The notes under the pieces were generated by a model. It searched no databases. It had not been told where the DNA came from and worked only from the letters and a program-made list of their open reading frames with translations. Position numbers and translations under genes: made by a program. From contig OX393568.1 in NCBI GenBank assembly GCA_947652115.1, positions 2,369,347 to 2,433,346 on the forward strand: 64,000 nt of DNA, given 5' to 3'. Of this stretch, positions 11,101 through 21,700 are shown in pieces (position 1 is the stretch's first letter; every line of letters begins with the position of its first letter). Source of the stretch: Blastomussa wellsi. Taxonomy: Eukaryota > Cnidaria > Anthozoa > Scleractinia > Plerogyridae.

Positions 11101-14100
11101 CAACACAGGTAACATCTGTGTATCCGTGTTTAGTCTGACGTGTTCCAGCCAAGTGGCCCATCTGGCTGGAGCTTGTCCTGCTTTTCATCGGATCAGAAGT
11201 ATAAATTTCTGCTCTTCCCCTTGATGGGATGTTAGTCCATCGCAAGATATGTATTTTTATCTTGAGAGAATAAAGATTATTATTATTATTATTAACTAAA
11301 GGTTACCCCCAGCATTAAATGCTGGTACCCATTTATACACCAGGGTGGAGAGAGACAGTAGAAATGATCCTAGTGTGATAGTCCTTGAACCTGGATTGCT
11401 TGATCTGGAGTAAAGCGCACAAACCGTCAGGCCCCAGTTTTTCAAAGGTTGGATAATGCTATCCACCAGATTAATCACTATCCAGTGGTTAGCGTAAGCC
11501 CCATAGAAATTCTGTCTTTTTCTAAAATGGTAAGCGAAGATCCAAAGACCACAAGTAACATACCAATTGAAAGGTATTGTTTGGGGTATGCCAAAAATCA
11601 TCACAACAGACATACAAGATGTCACAGATCAGACTGAGGAGTCTCCAAAATGCAAAAAGAAAAATGTTCAGCTCTTGATGTGTGGGTTTTTATCAGATAT
11701 TCACTTGGCCATAAAAGAGCAACAGACAAAAGTTGCAAAACATGGGGGGTGGTTAATCAAGTCTGATATAGAAGGGGGTGTGATTTTTTGCTTCCAAAAT
11801 GTAGATCTCTCAGACATATTTTTGGTGTCCAAATTTTATACAAATTGACTGAATATTAAGCTTAAAATAGCATTTTGTGCCATATGGCACTATCGGGACA
11901 AAATACTCAATTCTCCTGACTGCTTGCTATACATTTCTCATAATGTACATTCCAAGAATTTGTCTGTACATAAAGACAATAGACCTTATTCACGATAGTC
12001 GCCATGTTTGTTTCCACTGGATAGTGATTTATACAATTAACAGCATTATCCATGCTTTAAACAAAATGTGGGCCGGGCCACAGTATTTGAGACATCAAAA
12101 ACAAATTTAAATCAATCCAATATTATTGTCTTTTTAGGTTGGATGGAAGAAAGGTGACCATTGTTTGGCTCCTTGGAGAGATGGGCAGGTAATTAAAAGT
12201 TCAAAATACTCAACTCTCCTGACTGCTTGCTATACATTTCTCATAATGTACGTTCCAATAATGTACGTTCCATGTTTGTTTTCACATTGTAATGCAAATT
12301 AGGCATGTGATTTGTCAGGGGGCAAACAAGCCTAAATCGACAAATTTCAGCTGGTTTCTTATCATGTCTGTTAATTTTTTTCATAGCCATGCTTTGGTTT
12401 CTGTTTTTTGCTTTAAATATTCTTAGTTTAACACAATTTTGGCACTTTTATAAAAAAAGAAAATGGCTTGTGTAGTTAACAAGTCAGGGTATCAATTAAC
12501 TATTTTCAACTAGCCTTATAAGGAAATCATTATTCCATAAGTTGGCTCTCAAATGTGGCTTTACCGTAGATACTTCACTGTTTAGACCGTCTGATTTTCC
12601 GAGAAACGGCATCATTTCAATGTTTTCCCCCTGGCAGACACCGTGGCTAATTTACATTGCAATACGAAAACCATCATGTCGGCAATCGTGAATATGGTCT
12701 ATTATAGAAGTCAGAGCATTAATTTTCGAGTCACCCTTTCATTTGAGTTTGGAGTAAGGCCTGCACTACCAGTGCATGAGTACTAATCAATTATGCTGTC
12801 CACTGCAGTTTTATAGTGCCAAGATGGAGGAGCTAGTGGCTGATGGCGTTTCTTGTGTGGTTTCTTTCCTGGATTTTCATAATAGCTGTGATTTGGTGCC
12901 TCTTTCTGCCTTGAGGCCTTTTCCAATTATTGCCTGGGTGAGTATTTCATTTGAGTCCAAAGTAACCACTCCAGTCAATCATTGATGACAGGCAATCCAG
13001 CCAACCAATCAAAGCTCCAAAGCACGAGTGAGAGGATATGTGGGAGTGAGACACAGTTAAAAGGTGAAGCCCCGTGCCTAGTGGCCCATACTGCCAAAGC
13101 TTATGATCCCGGTTTCTGTAGCATTAAGCAGCTAGGAATATTTCTACTCCCGCCATGGCATGGTTACCCCCAGCATTATTCTGCCAGCACCCATTTATAC
13201 TTCTGGGTGAAGAGAGGCACCGTGAGAGTAATTTAGTATCTTGGCCAAGAACACAACACAGTGTCCTGGCCAGAGCTTGAACCTAGACCGTCTGATCCAG
13301 AATCTAGTGCACTAACCATTCGGCCACCATGTCTCCCTAAGAGAGAGCCACAGTTTGGTTTAACTTCTGATTGGTCGAAAAAGTGTCACAGGTTTTTGAA
13401 CAATCACAAGACAAAATAAAAAGCAAATTTAATGCAATTCAGCATGAATTTCGGCACTCAAAATTGGTAAACCACCCTAACGCACAAAAAAAATCAGATA
13501 CAGTGTACAACTCAATTTATGTCAGGTTCCATGTTTACTGTCAGCTGTCCAGAGGGTGCTGAACAGCATCATCAAGCTTCTGCTACCAAGTTCACTGTAA
13601 ATTGATTCTGAACTTATATCTTAGACTGTTTTCAATGTCTTCCAGGAGGGGAGCAGTGCACAGCCTCAACCTCCTGGCGCTGTTGCCACAGTACCTTATT
13701 ACGCCCAGCCAACACCTGTTAGTATAGTGTCCAGACCCCAAGTTGTTATCCCAGTGACTGGACAGCCTCCTTTCCATGCTGGTACCAGGCCCACTATTGT
13801 TCATTCTGCTCCAGTTCCCACTCAAGTTCACTGGCAGCCAGCTCAGGTGCAGTATCAGGAGGTACAACCAGCAGCCTTCCAGCCAGTAGTGCATTATGGG
13901 GCTGTACCACAGACATCATCAGGGGGTCCTGGTCAGGCAGCTTATGGAGTGGCCACTGGTGCTGGGGTGCATTATGGCAGGGGTGCGAAAGACACTCAGG
14001 GGCAAGGTAGGGAACCTTGTCCCTTAAATAACATTATTTTAGTATCCATTCTCCATCTCAGGCAGAGAATTCCGCTCAAGAAGAGTTTGAGGTTTCCATT

Positions 14101-14934
14101 TGAGAAGAGTTTCCCATCTTGTAATTCACTCAATACAACCAATTTAATAAAATTTTTAGCTTCTGCTGGCTTGGTAATGTTCAACTAACCGTCTGCATAC
14201 ATTGTGTATGAACACTGCCTCAAAACGAACACTTACATGTGATCTCACACAAGTAACTTTTAACATCCCATAAGTTGACACTTTGTGAGGCCCCAAGGGT
14301 GTCTGCTCAGCCTAGTCGTTGATGTTCTAAGCTGAAGGGAGTCTAGGCTCTATGGGCAGTGACATTACCAATGAAAGTGCATAGTCACTGAAATGAGAGA
14401 GAACGCCCAGGCCAACACTTTGAGGCCCCAAGGTAAAGGTGAAGTCTGCATCAAGGCTAGTGGCCCATTGCCTGGTTTCAAACCGAAAGGGACTAGGTAC
14501 TAGTCTGTTCATTATGGGATTAGCAACTATTGATCCACAAAGTCAGAAAGAGCACACCAAGTTTTACAAAATCCCCAAGTTTAGTGTTAATCAGGCTAGT
14601 TTTGATTGAGATACAGCCATTTAAATACGTCAAAATTACAAAGAAAGTTTTGGTAATCCGGACGCAGCATCCGGATGGCCATATATTTCTTTGTAAATTT
14701 TGACATTTTTAACTGGCTGTATCTCGCTTAATATTGGGTCTATTAACACCAAACGTGGGATTGTGTAAATCTTGGCGTGCTCTTTCTGACTATGTGGATC
14801 AATGGCTGCTAATCCCATAATTTGTTGACTTGTACCTTGTCCCCCTCTGTTTTAAAACAAGCAGTACCAATGGACCTTGCGCTGGTTTCCGTAGCATGAA
14901 GTCCCTTGGAGTATTTCTACCCTCCCTGGATGGG

Positions 14935-14965
<31 letters not shown>

Positions 14966-15731
14966 CTTTATTTGGACACAATGGGGATTTAAGCTTTGCA
15001 GCTTGTGGGGTTGTGTATAAGTAATAGACCAATTCCGATATATTAATATTCTAACATGTCACCGAGGCTTGGGGGAATAAAACAAAAGATTAAAGAACTC
15101 AGTAAAAAATGACCTAGCTCTCCATGCGTTCTCGTAGCTCAGCGGATAGAGCGCCCACCCGGTGTTCGGGAGGTCATGGGTTCGATTCGTGTCGGGGACT
15201 CAGAGTTTTTCTTTGCCCCACGCTCATGTCATGTTGATTAATTAAGCTTTCACATTAAATTTACCGAGCTGAAAATTTGCCATCACACTCATTTCCATAA
15301 ATAAATATATATTTACATAAATAATAATTACAAAATAATGCCATCCCCCCAGCATAAAATTTGCCGGTACACATTTACACACCTTGGTGAAGAGGCACTG
15401 TGAGAGTAATCTGTCTTGCGCATAACACAACGCAGTGCCCTGGCCGAGGGACTCGGACTGTTCAAACTGGTGTCTAACACACCAACCATTTGGCCGCCAT
15501 GCCACTCATCAAGGTCTCAAGGTTGTTCACTCCTGGGAGGGTTTGATGGTATTGATTAGTGTCGATCCTCATTTTTTATTTGTTTTTTTAGATGTTTACA
15601 GTAGCCCTGAAGGAGGCAGAGGAAGGTCAAGTCCAAATTCAAGTGGTTATTCCAAACCAAGAAGACCAAACAGAGCAACACAGAATTATTATGTGCCGCC
15701 AAGACAATCAAAATTTAAAGACAAAGGCTAG
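2142..15731 (+). CDS. TDRD3: Tudor domain-containing protein 3 (TDRD3)
   Basis: Fourteen coding exons in consistent phase: 2142-2170, 2398-2488, 3857-3922, 4209-4369, 4973-5114, 5793-5913, 6630-7045, 8026-8083, 8664-8777, 10051-11108, 12138-12188, 12809-12937, 13646-14006, 15592-15731; about 978 aa. TDRD3 is a methylarginine reader that scaffolds topoisomerase 3-beta on RNA and chromatin. Residues 1-200 are the DUF1767/OB-fold region ([23 protein letters not shown]). An R-G-R-G stretch and L-W-D-F-L motif follow (about 343-399), then a Gln-rich exon (400-752), the Tudor domain (753-812), a Pro/Gln/Val-rich exon, and a C-terminus matching the exon-junction-complex-binding tail ([15 protein letters not shown]). 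The UBA domain of vertebrate TDRD3 was not found. The exon 7 donor is CAG|GCAAGT, a GC-AG intron. The exon 9 donor (AAAG|GCTGGT) is weak, so that junction is uncertain. AATAAA lies at 15772. Confidence 0.93.
3100..3245 (-). repeat. tRNA-derived SINE, family C
   Basis: On the minus strand this copy has a tRNA A-box (GTAGCTCAGTGG) and B-box (GGGTTCAATTC), preceded by TGACCTAGCTCTCCA and followed by GGGGACTCAGA. A second copy of the same unit lies on the plus strand at 15110-15245. The anticodon arm does not fold as a proper 5-bp stem, so it is a SINE rather than a tRNA gene. It lies in TDRD3 intron 2. Confidence 0.8.
3781..3838 (+). repeat. (CAAT/CAGT)n microsatellite
   Basis: Imperfect tandem tetranucleotide run of CAGT and CAAT units in TDRD3 intron 2, ending just upstream of exon 3. 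Confidence 0.8.
5159..5465 (+). repeat. tRNA-derived SINE, family A
   Basis: About 300 bp with a tRNA-like head (GTGGCCTAAAGGTTAGTG ... GGTTCGAGCA). A body follows with TTCTTGGCAAGACACTTTA, CTCTCACAGTG, GGGTAACCCTGCGATGG and CATCCCATCCAGG, and the tail reads GGCCTGATGATTCACTTTGGCTC. Related copies recur at 11150-11440, 13065-13345, 15335-15510, 27205-27715, 45365-46005, 52000-52265 and 55238-55515. This is the commonest dispersed repeat in the window. It lies in TDRD3 intron 5. Confidence 0.85.
7278..7479. mobile_element. 200-bp near-perfect foldback element
   Basis: Two arms of about 95 bp are reverse complements with very few mismatches, meeting around GTGCAT at about 7377-7382. The outer arms are A/T-rich (TTCAAATAACTAAAAAATTT against its complement at 7457-7479). 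The inner arms hold the GGGCCTAGCCC palindrome and a hammerhead core (separate entry). It lies in TDRD3 intron 7, with no coding capacity. Confidence 0.9.
7384..7430 (+). ncRNA. Candidate type I hammerhead ribozyme
   Basis: The plus strand reads stem I CACCA (7389-7393), then CTGATGA (7394-7400), then a stem II hairpin AGGGCCTAGCCC with GGGC pairing GCCC, then GAAA (7413-7416), then CGTT, then TGGTG (7421-7425), which pairs with stem I. Stem I extends past a bulged C by TAAA/TTTA. Numbered as a hammerhead, A15.1 pairs U16.1, C15.2 pairs G16.2 and the cleavage base is U17, an allowed NUH site. Stem III is only the palindrome ACGU, the minimal form known from Penelope-like elements and retrozymes, where a dimer is needed. 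The mirror arm on the minus strand has an extra three bases in the CTGATGA box and CA instead of CG, so only one arm looks competent. The fold was done by eye. Confidence 0.65.
9157..9971. mobile_element. Non-autonomous Mutator-like element, 815 bp
   Basis: The ends read TAGCCTGC...GCAGGCTA with imperfect 16-bp terminal inverted repeats (TAGCCTGCGAAGCTGG against TAGCCTGCATAGCCGG). They are flanked by a perfect 9-bp direct duplication CATATTTCA at 9148-9156 and 9972-9980. Subterminal inverted motifs (AAATCCCGCCTGCC near 9244 and GGCAGGCGGGAATTTT near 9867) add to the foldback character. A 9-bp TSD points to the Mutator superfamily. No transposase reading frame is present. It lies in TDRD3 intron 9, ending 79 bp before the Gln-rich exon. 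Confidence 0.8.
11150..11440 (-). repeat. SINE family A copy, diverged, with (ATT)n
   Basis: The minus orientation matches the family A body (GGTTACCCCCAGCATTAAATGCTGG, CATTTATACACC, GGATTGCTTGATC). An (ATT)n run at 11278-11294 lies inside the copy. It is in TDRD3 intron 10. Confidence 0.65.
11979..12706. repeat. Inverted and direct repeats bracketing the Tudor exon
   Basis: AATAGACCTTATTCACGATA near 11981 is mirrored by an inverted copy ending TATGGTCTATTA near 12705. In addition, a stretch of about 49 bp starting CAAAATACTCAA at 11899 recurs at 12202 in direct orientation. The first Tudor exon of TDRD3 (12138-12188) lies between these units. This may be a foldback element with a partial duplication, or two separate insertions. 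Confidence 0.55.
13065..13345 (-). repeat. SINE family A copy
   Basis: Full-length minus-strand copy. It starts with the tail (GTGCCTAGTGGCCCATAC), continues through GGTTACCCCCAGCATTATTC and TTGGCCAAGAACACAACACA, and ends with the tRNA-like head (CTAGTGCACTAACCATTCGG). It is in TDRD3 intron 12. Confidence 0.8.
14515..14822. mobile_element. 300-bp foldback element
   Basis: Arms of about 140 bp are imperfect reverse complements. TTATGGGATTAGCAACTATT at the left matches the complement of the right end, AATGGCTGCTAATCCCATAA. Matching inner segments (GATACAGCCATTTAAA / TTTTTAACTGGCTGTATC) surround a GATCCGG-like centre. No coding capacity. TDRD3 intron 13. Confidence 0.8.
15024..15245 (+). repeat. 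SINE family C joined to half of a foldback repeat
   Basis: 15024-15095 matches one arm of the foldback at 54723-54890 (AGACCAATTCCGATATATTA, GAGGCTTGGGGGAATAAAAC). It is followed by a family C SINE at 15110-15245 with A-box GTAGCTCAGCGG and B-box GGGTTCGATTC. An (ATA)n run lies just upstream at 14937-14963. TDRD3 intron 13. Confidence 0.7.
15335..15510 (-). repeat. SINE family A copy, truncated
   Basis: Minus-strand body and head: CCCCCCAGCATAAAATTTGC, AGAGGCACTGTGAGAGTAAT, CTAACACACCAACCATTTGG. It ends 82 bp before the last TDRD3 exon. Confidence 0.75.
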
Positions 15732-17957
15732 ACAAGATTAACAAGATAACCAGTATTGATATTAAAATTATAATAAAATTATAACATAGTAAAAATGTAG
15801 ACCTATAGTATAAGATATCCTTTATCCAGTTCATGAACAGTGGATTCCCGATTTCTGAAATCTCAAAATCATGGAAAAAGAAATTAGTTTGAAAAAGTGG
15901 AGTAAAGTTGTGGTATTTGATGATTCAAGGGAAACGACTTTTTTGTTTAAGAAACCAAGGGCTTGAGAAATCTGGATTCCACTGACTTTATTAAATGAGC
16001 AAAGCACTGTGAACAATTTGAAGCATGGCTCTGATCCAAGACCAAATTCAATAATTTGTATTTTGGCTTTTTCTGGAACAAAGGTCATTTTCAGTTACCA
16101 CTTTTCACCATTGAAACTTTCCTACTGTATAAACTTTTGAGTTTTCTGTTGACTACTATTTCTAGTCTTGACAATAGGCCAGTTTCAATACAGTATGTTA
16201 AAATTCTTGACTCCAAAGCTTCTGGAAATAAAACATTAAAGAATAGTTGTCACATTGAGTTTGAGGGATGACGATCATTTCTTTTGCTTTATTCCTCAAG
16301 CCTTGGAACCAAGTGTATTGGAATCAGTTTGTTGGAATATGAGCCCAAGTTACTTCCTTTGAGCAAATAGTCAATAAGGCACTCCACAGATTGGTATCCC
16401 TCATAGGAAATGAAGGCGAGTCTGATTGTTTGAGCAGGCACTCAAAAGGATTATAGCCTTAACCCTACCATTTTATTTATTTTCAAGGCATAATCCAGAT
16501 TTTCCTTTCCAAGTTGTACAATAGGCAGAATACACTTTAACACATGGGCCATGGACCATTCTTGTGAGCAAGAAAACAGAGTTTATATATTTAGATGGAT
16601 TTCAACTGGGTAAAGCTTGTCTTTAAAACAATAATTATAATTATTAATGATGGTCAATGTGAAAAACAATAATTACGATGCTAACACTTGGGTACGTTTT
16701 CGCTAACAAAGCAAAAAATAATATTCAATACGGACCTGGCTTGCAAATGCGATATAAAATATTAGCAATGCAGGGAGGAAATTAGATTTGACATTTTTAT
16801 CGCCAAAATGTGACATGGAAAATAATTTGGTATTATTTGTTGGCCTCAGTAATTACCTCAGGCTGAATTTTGCCATAAAATCATTTTTTCCTATGGTCAC
16901 AAAAAATAATAAAAAATCAATTATCAAAAATTAAAATCTAGAGGATGACTTGGAAAGAAGCAAAATATGTGAAATTAGGTGCTACTAAACCCTTTAAGCT
17001 ATCGGTATACCCCCAAATTGTATATTGTGAAGAAAAATAATAGTTTGTTCTTCAAAATGTCCTGCATCTGGTACTGAGTTTCCTGTTGATCTTGAGGCTT
17101 ATAAGTGCTTGCAATTTTCTTGTCTCGAGGATAAAATGAAAAGCAATTGCCCAAGTCTTATTTGGCACAGTTATTTCATGTGTACAAGTACTTACCACAT
17201 GCCTATTGTTTTATTACTACAACAAATGTACCAAAAACCTGTTGGCATTGTCAACATATTTTAGTTACTGTATTTACATTTTTTATTAACTGATACCTTT
17301 ATTTTTGTTCTCAAGGCTGAACATTCACTATTGCAGTATATGCTGTATTTATTGGCTGACAAAAAGACATGCCTGTGTTTTCTCCACATATACAAAAATG
17401 TGATCAAAAATCTTGTGAAAATAAATTTCACCACACTCAGGCATTAGTGTGTTTAGAAGATGTTTGCTGTGGTCATTTGCAAATTTGTCAAGTAAGTGTA
17501 TACCAGAACAAAGTTACATGAGACATTGTTTCATCAGGATATCCAAACGCCGAGAAGGGAGTCGAAAATATGACGTGCAGTAGAGTATTTTAACGAAATT
17601 ACAGGTGTTTGAAGAGCTGATGAAACAATCTGCAGTGTTTGTTATATCTTCTCAAATCGAATAAAAAACTGAGGAATCAGAATCTATGCTAATTAAGATC
17701 AGGTATCCAAACCTCCTTCATGGTTGATTTTCTTTGTTTTAACTCAATGAATTGTTAATGAGTTTTAGAATGCGACCACTTAAATCTGGCCACTTGGAAG
17801 AAAGTTGAGCGATTAAAACGTTAATTGACAACAATGGATGGTGATCTTTTTTTGGAAACAGACCAGTGAATTAAAAGCATCCAAAAACAGCTCCACAATA
17901 GCCAAGGTGTTTTTTACCTGGACACTATCTACTCCACTATACCAAACACTCTACAGA

Positions 17958-18135
17958 CAAAGGTTTCATTAAGTTTTTGTGCAGGAGGTCAGAAGGGTTT
18001 TCAAGCCGGGCATTTTCAGTTTTTCTTACAAAAGAAAGTAAGTAGAGAAGACGAAAACAGCCAGGCAAAGTCATGGCTAAGCCTCGTTCACAGCCGGTCA
18101 ATTTGCCCAGTGCCTGGCCCTTAATGAGCCCCCTG
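17958..18135. repeat. Dispersed repeat, copy 1
   Basis: About 170 bp highly similar to 25625-25798. Shared blocks include GTTTCATTAAGTTTTTGTGC, AAGAAAGTAAGTAGAGAAGA and CAGCCAGGCAAAGTC. No inverted ends seen and no coding capacity. Confidence 0.8.
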
Positions 18136-18777
18136 CAGACCTCACTCATTAGGTCTCCCCCGAGAGGTCTGCATCTTCCAAACTTTTTTGGGTTTTCAAA
18201 TTTTGTCGAAGAACTGTACAACAAAGTTATTAGTTTGTTTACGAAAAATGTTGACTTCTCCAATTAATGTTTTGATTTGTTAATTTTGTTCCAAGTGGCC
18301 AGGGTTGAGTAATGTCACTGTAATAATCATTAATTTGCAATGAATTTTTTATGTAAAAAGTGATAAAATACCTTTTCTACTGCTGTAATTTTCTGTGTAA
18401 TTGGGCCATGGCAAATTTCTTCCACAAGACAACCCAAATCGCTTGGACCTTTTTGATGCCTTGTTCAGTTTACTATAACTTATATTTGTTTATACAGGTG
18501 TATTTCCAGTTGGTTTACTTTTAACAGTAACTGTTTATAAGTTATGTTTTGTTGGTCTTGAACGAGTTTATTAATGCTGAATATTAAATAATAAAACACA
18601 GTCAAATAAACGAGTGTAGAACTGTTCATTGGAGTTTAATTTTGTCTTACCTTAAGTAAAAGTTCAAATTTGTGACCTTCTATAGGAAAAAAACTGTCGT
18701 TTTTTACAAAGGATGAGAAAGGAATCTTACAAGAAACAGTCATGTAAAGCAAGTAAAACAAAACTGTCATTGATAAC

Positions 18778-18783
18778 TTTATT
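18778..18783 (-). terminator. POT1 polyadenylation signal
   Basis: TTTATT on the plus strand gives AATAAA on the minus strand, starting only 7 bp after the POT1 stop codon. Further minus-strand copies lie farther down, so the true poly(A) site is not fixed. Confidence 0.4.
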
Positions 18784-18790
18784 TCTGTGA

Positions 18791-21700
18791 TCAAAAGCTT
18801 TCAGTAACAAATGTTGAATCAAATACTCTGTACATCACCTTCCTACAAACTTCAATCTCATTAGGGAAATATGACAAAATACAAAGCTCTAGCCATGGTC
18901 TCTTGTCACCACCAGGATCTTGGTTAACAAATTCAATGGAATTATCTGGATTCTGTGTCATGGATATCATCCATTCATGTATTGTCTCCTGATGGCTAGA
19001 ATGGTCTAAGAAATCTTCAGGTGATGGAAGTTCTGGAAAGAAAGTGGCAACATCTGTATCAAATACCATTGCATGAAGAAGGCCAGATTCATCCTCGAGA
19101 ACGAAGGAAAACAAATATACAAGGGTCGTCTCTTGGTGACACTGATGGCACAAAACAGGTGGAGATGAACTGGAACTTTCAGCGAGTAAGCATTTACAAG
19201 ACTGACAAGATCTCTGTATGAAACTCTTTACATCAGAAGGTAGATACATCAAGGCTTTAACCCTGCAGCGGAACTTGTAAGGTACAGTTTTACATGCCTT
19301 GATGTCCGTTAAGGAGGTGAAAGGGATACACGGATGCTCTGTTATTGTGCATGATGTCTGGAGAGCCCGGTTCACTTCATTTGTGACAGGATGGTTTTGA
19401 AGTCCTTCCTCATTCACATCACTACTCCTTCCCTGTGTAACACAACAGCCAGTTGATGTAGGTCTGTTATTGGCATCCATGTCTTTACTCCCTATTACAT
19501 CTTTCTGTTGATGTTGATTTACTTGCGCTTCAGCTTCTGAGATTAACTTCACTGTTGTGCTTAAAGAGACTACTGGATCACCAGCTGACAAAATCTCCAC
19601 ACCACGCCCACAAATCGTACCACTGTGAACTATCAGGCTCACACAAGGACATGACTGTAATAACTGGAAAAGTTACATTTGATATATCAATAAAAGTGGT
19701 GCCTGGAAGAGTTCCATGTGGTGTATGTCTATACTGGTAGCAACTTGATGACAGAACTATTTGCTTTTTAGTTTTAGTATGTAGGATGTGAGAAAATAAA
19801 AGAAAAGTGTGATAAATAGACTACCATCAACACAGAAGTACTTTGGGCTGAGATTGGTCTAATTTTGTTTCTATCTGCATGTATTGACCTAAAATTAACA
19901 ACTTATAAAATCTTTATTCAACCCTAGTTTTAAAATGTCAACCTTTTCCCCATCCTTGGAGACCCAGGGGCAAAAGTTTACAAGAAGACACAAGAGTGCC
20001 CCTGGGATGCTACAATTATAGCACCTTTCAATAACACGCTCATGTCGACGGTTACGTTTTTCGCTGCCGTCAATCATCAAGCTGACCTCTCAGAAAACAG
20101 AGGTACACTTCAACAGGGTCAAAAGGTCACATCTGTCAGTTGTGATTGGTAGACTTCGATCCATTTTGTTTGTTTCTGATTTTCAAGGTTCATTAACTTT
20201 TACCGTAATTATGATTGACGGCAGCAAAAAAACGCAATCGTTGGTTGGGTTTTGAACTTCAGAGTTCGCATGTTATTGAAAACCGTAGTAAATGACCAGG
20301 TACGCCATACTATGTTATGTTGATTTCTAGCGCTACGATGTGGCATAAATATCATTGTTAAAAATCATCCTCTGTAACATCACCTTAAGAGATCATAAGT
20401 TAGAGAGAATGGTATACAAGATAGATGGTAGCTTTTAAATCTTATTCTAAACAAAACAAAAGGTTACAAAATAGATATAAATAAATATAAATTTGTTAGA
20501 CTTGTTACCTTAGGTTCATTGGTTGTCAAACTGGCGTTGCACACAGTTTCCCTGAGATGAACATTTCTAATGCAAACAAAGTCACCAGGGCGGGTGTTTT
20601 TTACATCTCCCTCCAAATGGTTGTCGTAAAGGAACACCTCTACACATCTCTTAGCTGACTTTTGCATAAGCTCATCTGATGTCAGCTGTCCTTGTTCACT
20701 GATTGGTTCTACTTGGATTGATTGACAGGCAGGCAGGGATCCATCCCATAATGTCAGCACAATACCACTGCCTGATGAAGTATACCTCTTCGTCACAACT
20801 TGACAAAGCAAGTTTACGAACGCTTGGTTTGTGTTTAAATCTTTCAAGTTAGTAATGGCAAACTTTTTGTTGAGAGATTCCTTTTGTGATGCCCATGATC
20901 TTAATTCTGCAACTGTGTCTTTCTCACTGTCTGTCAAACTGTATAACTTGGAGGAAGATGCTCTCACTTGAGATGTATCCAAGCTATCTATCTCAAACAC
21001 AAGCCTGGAAAAGGATAGAAAACGCTGCAGATGAAACCTATTTTATCCGAGAAGCTAAATTTATGTGCTTGATTTGTAAATAACAGCCAGTGGTTTTAAA
21101 TCTATTGACCTGTTGGAATGATTTCCTAATTAAAACATTGCCTTTCATACTTATCAAGTGGCAGATCCAGACCTTGGGGTTTGAAACATTTAGGTGTGGA
21201 GTCATGTGCGATGCTGAAAACGTGGACCATTACTTAAGCAATAGACCACAAGTTTCTATGGTTTATAAGCTGAGAAACCACGCGGCAGAACAAGAGAAGA
21301 ATTTGTAAACCATGAGCCGCAGGCGAGTGATTTACGAATTCTTCGAGTGTTCTTCCAACATCCCAAGTGGTTTATCAGGCTATAAACCATAGAAACGTGT
21401 TGTCTATTGCTTTTATATAATAATTTAGAAGACGCGCGATATTTCCATGAGTTTACTGGCACAATAAACCATAGCTAATTGGCCAATCAGAGTGCGCACA
21501 TTGATTTGGTTATTATATAATAAAATATAATGGGATGGGCTCCTCTGCCAGATCTGCCACTGCTTATCTGTAACCATGAACTTACCAAGAGGATTGTGGC
21601 AGGAACTTTCCTTGTAATTTTCCTTTAAACTCACCAACAGCAATATTACGAAAGCAAACAATATCTCCTACTGACTTAACCAATGGTAATGATTCCTTTG

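Larger units (their letters stand above)
15732..18790. other. Tail-to-tail intergenic region TDRD3 / POT1
   Basis: About 3 kb of A/T-rich DNA holding the 3'UTRs of both genes. AATAAA for TDRD3 lies at 15772-15777, with later copies near 18589. A diverged dispersed repeat lies at 17958-18135 (copy at 25625-25798). I see no further coding exon; short open frames here are random. Confidence 0.6.

Noticed and set aside
10440..11115. Long open frames on the minus strand rich in Leu
   Set aside because: They are the complement of the Gln-rich TDRD3 exon (CAG/CAA read backwards as CTG/TTG).
15125..15205. tRNA gene on the plus strand (A- and B-box present)
   Set aside because: The anticodon arm does not fold, the unit continues upstream and downstream as a repeat, and a second copy exists at 3100-3245. 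It is a SINE.
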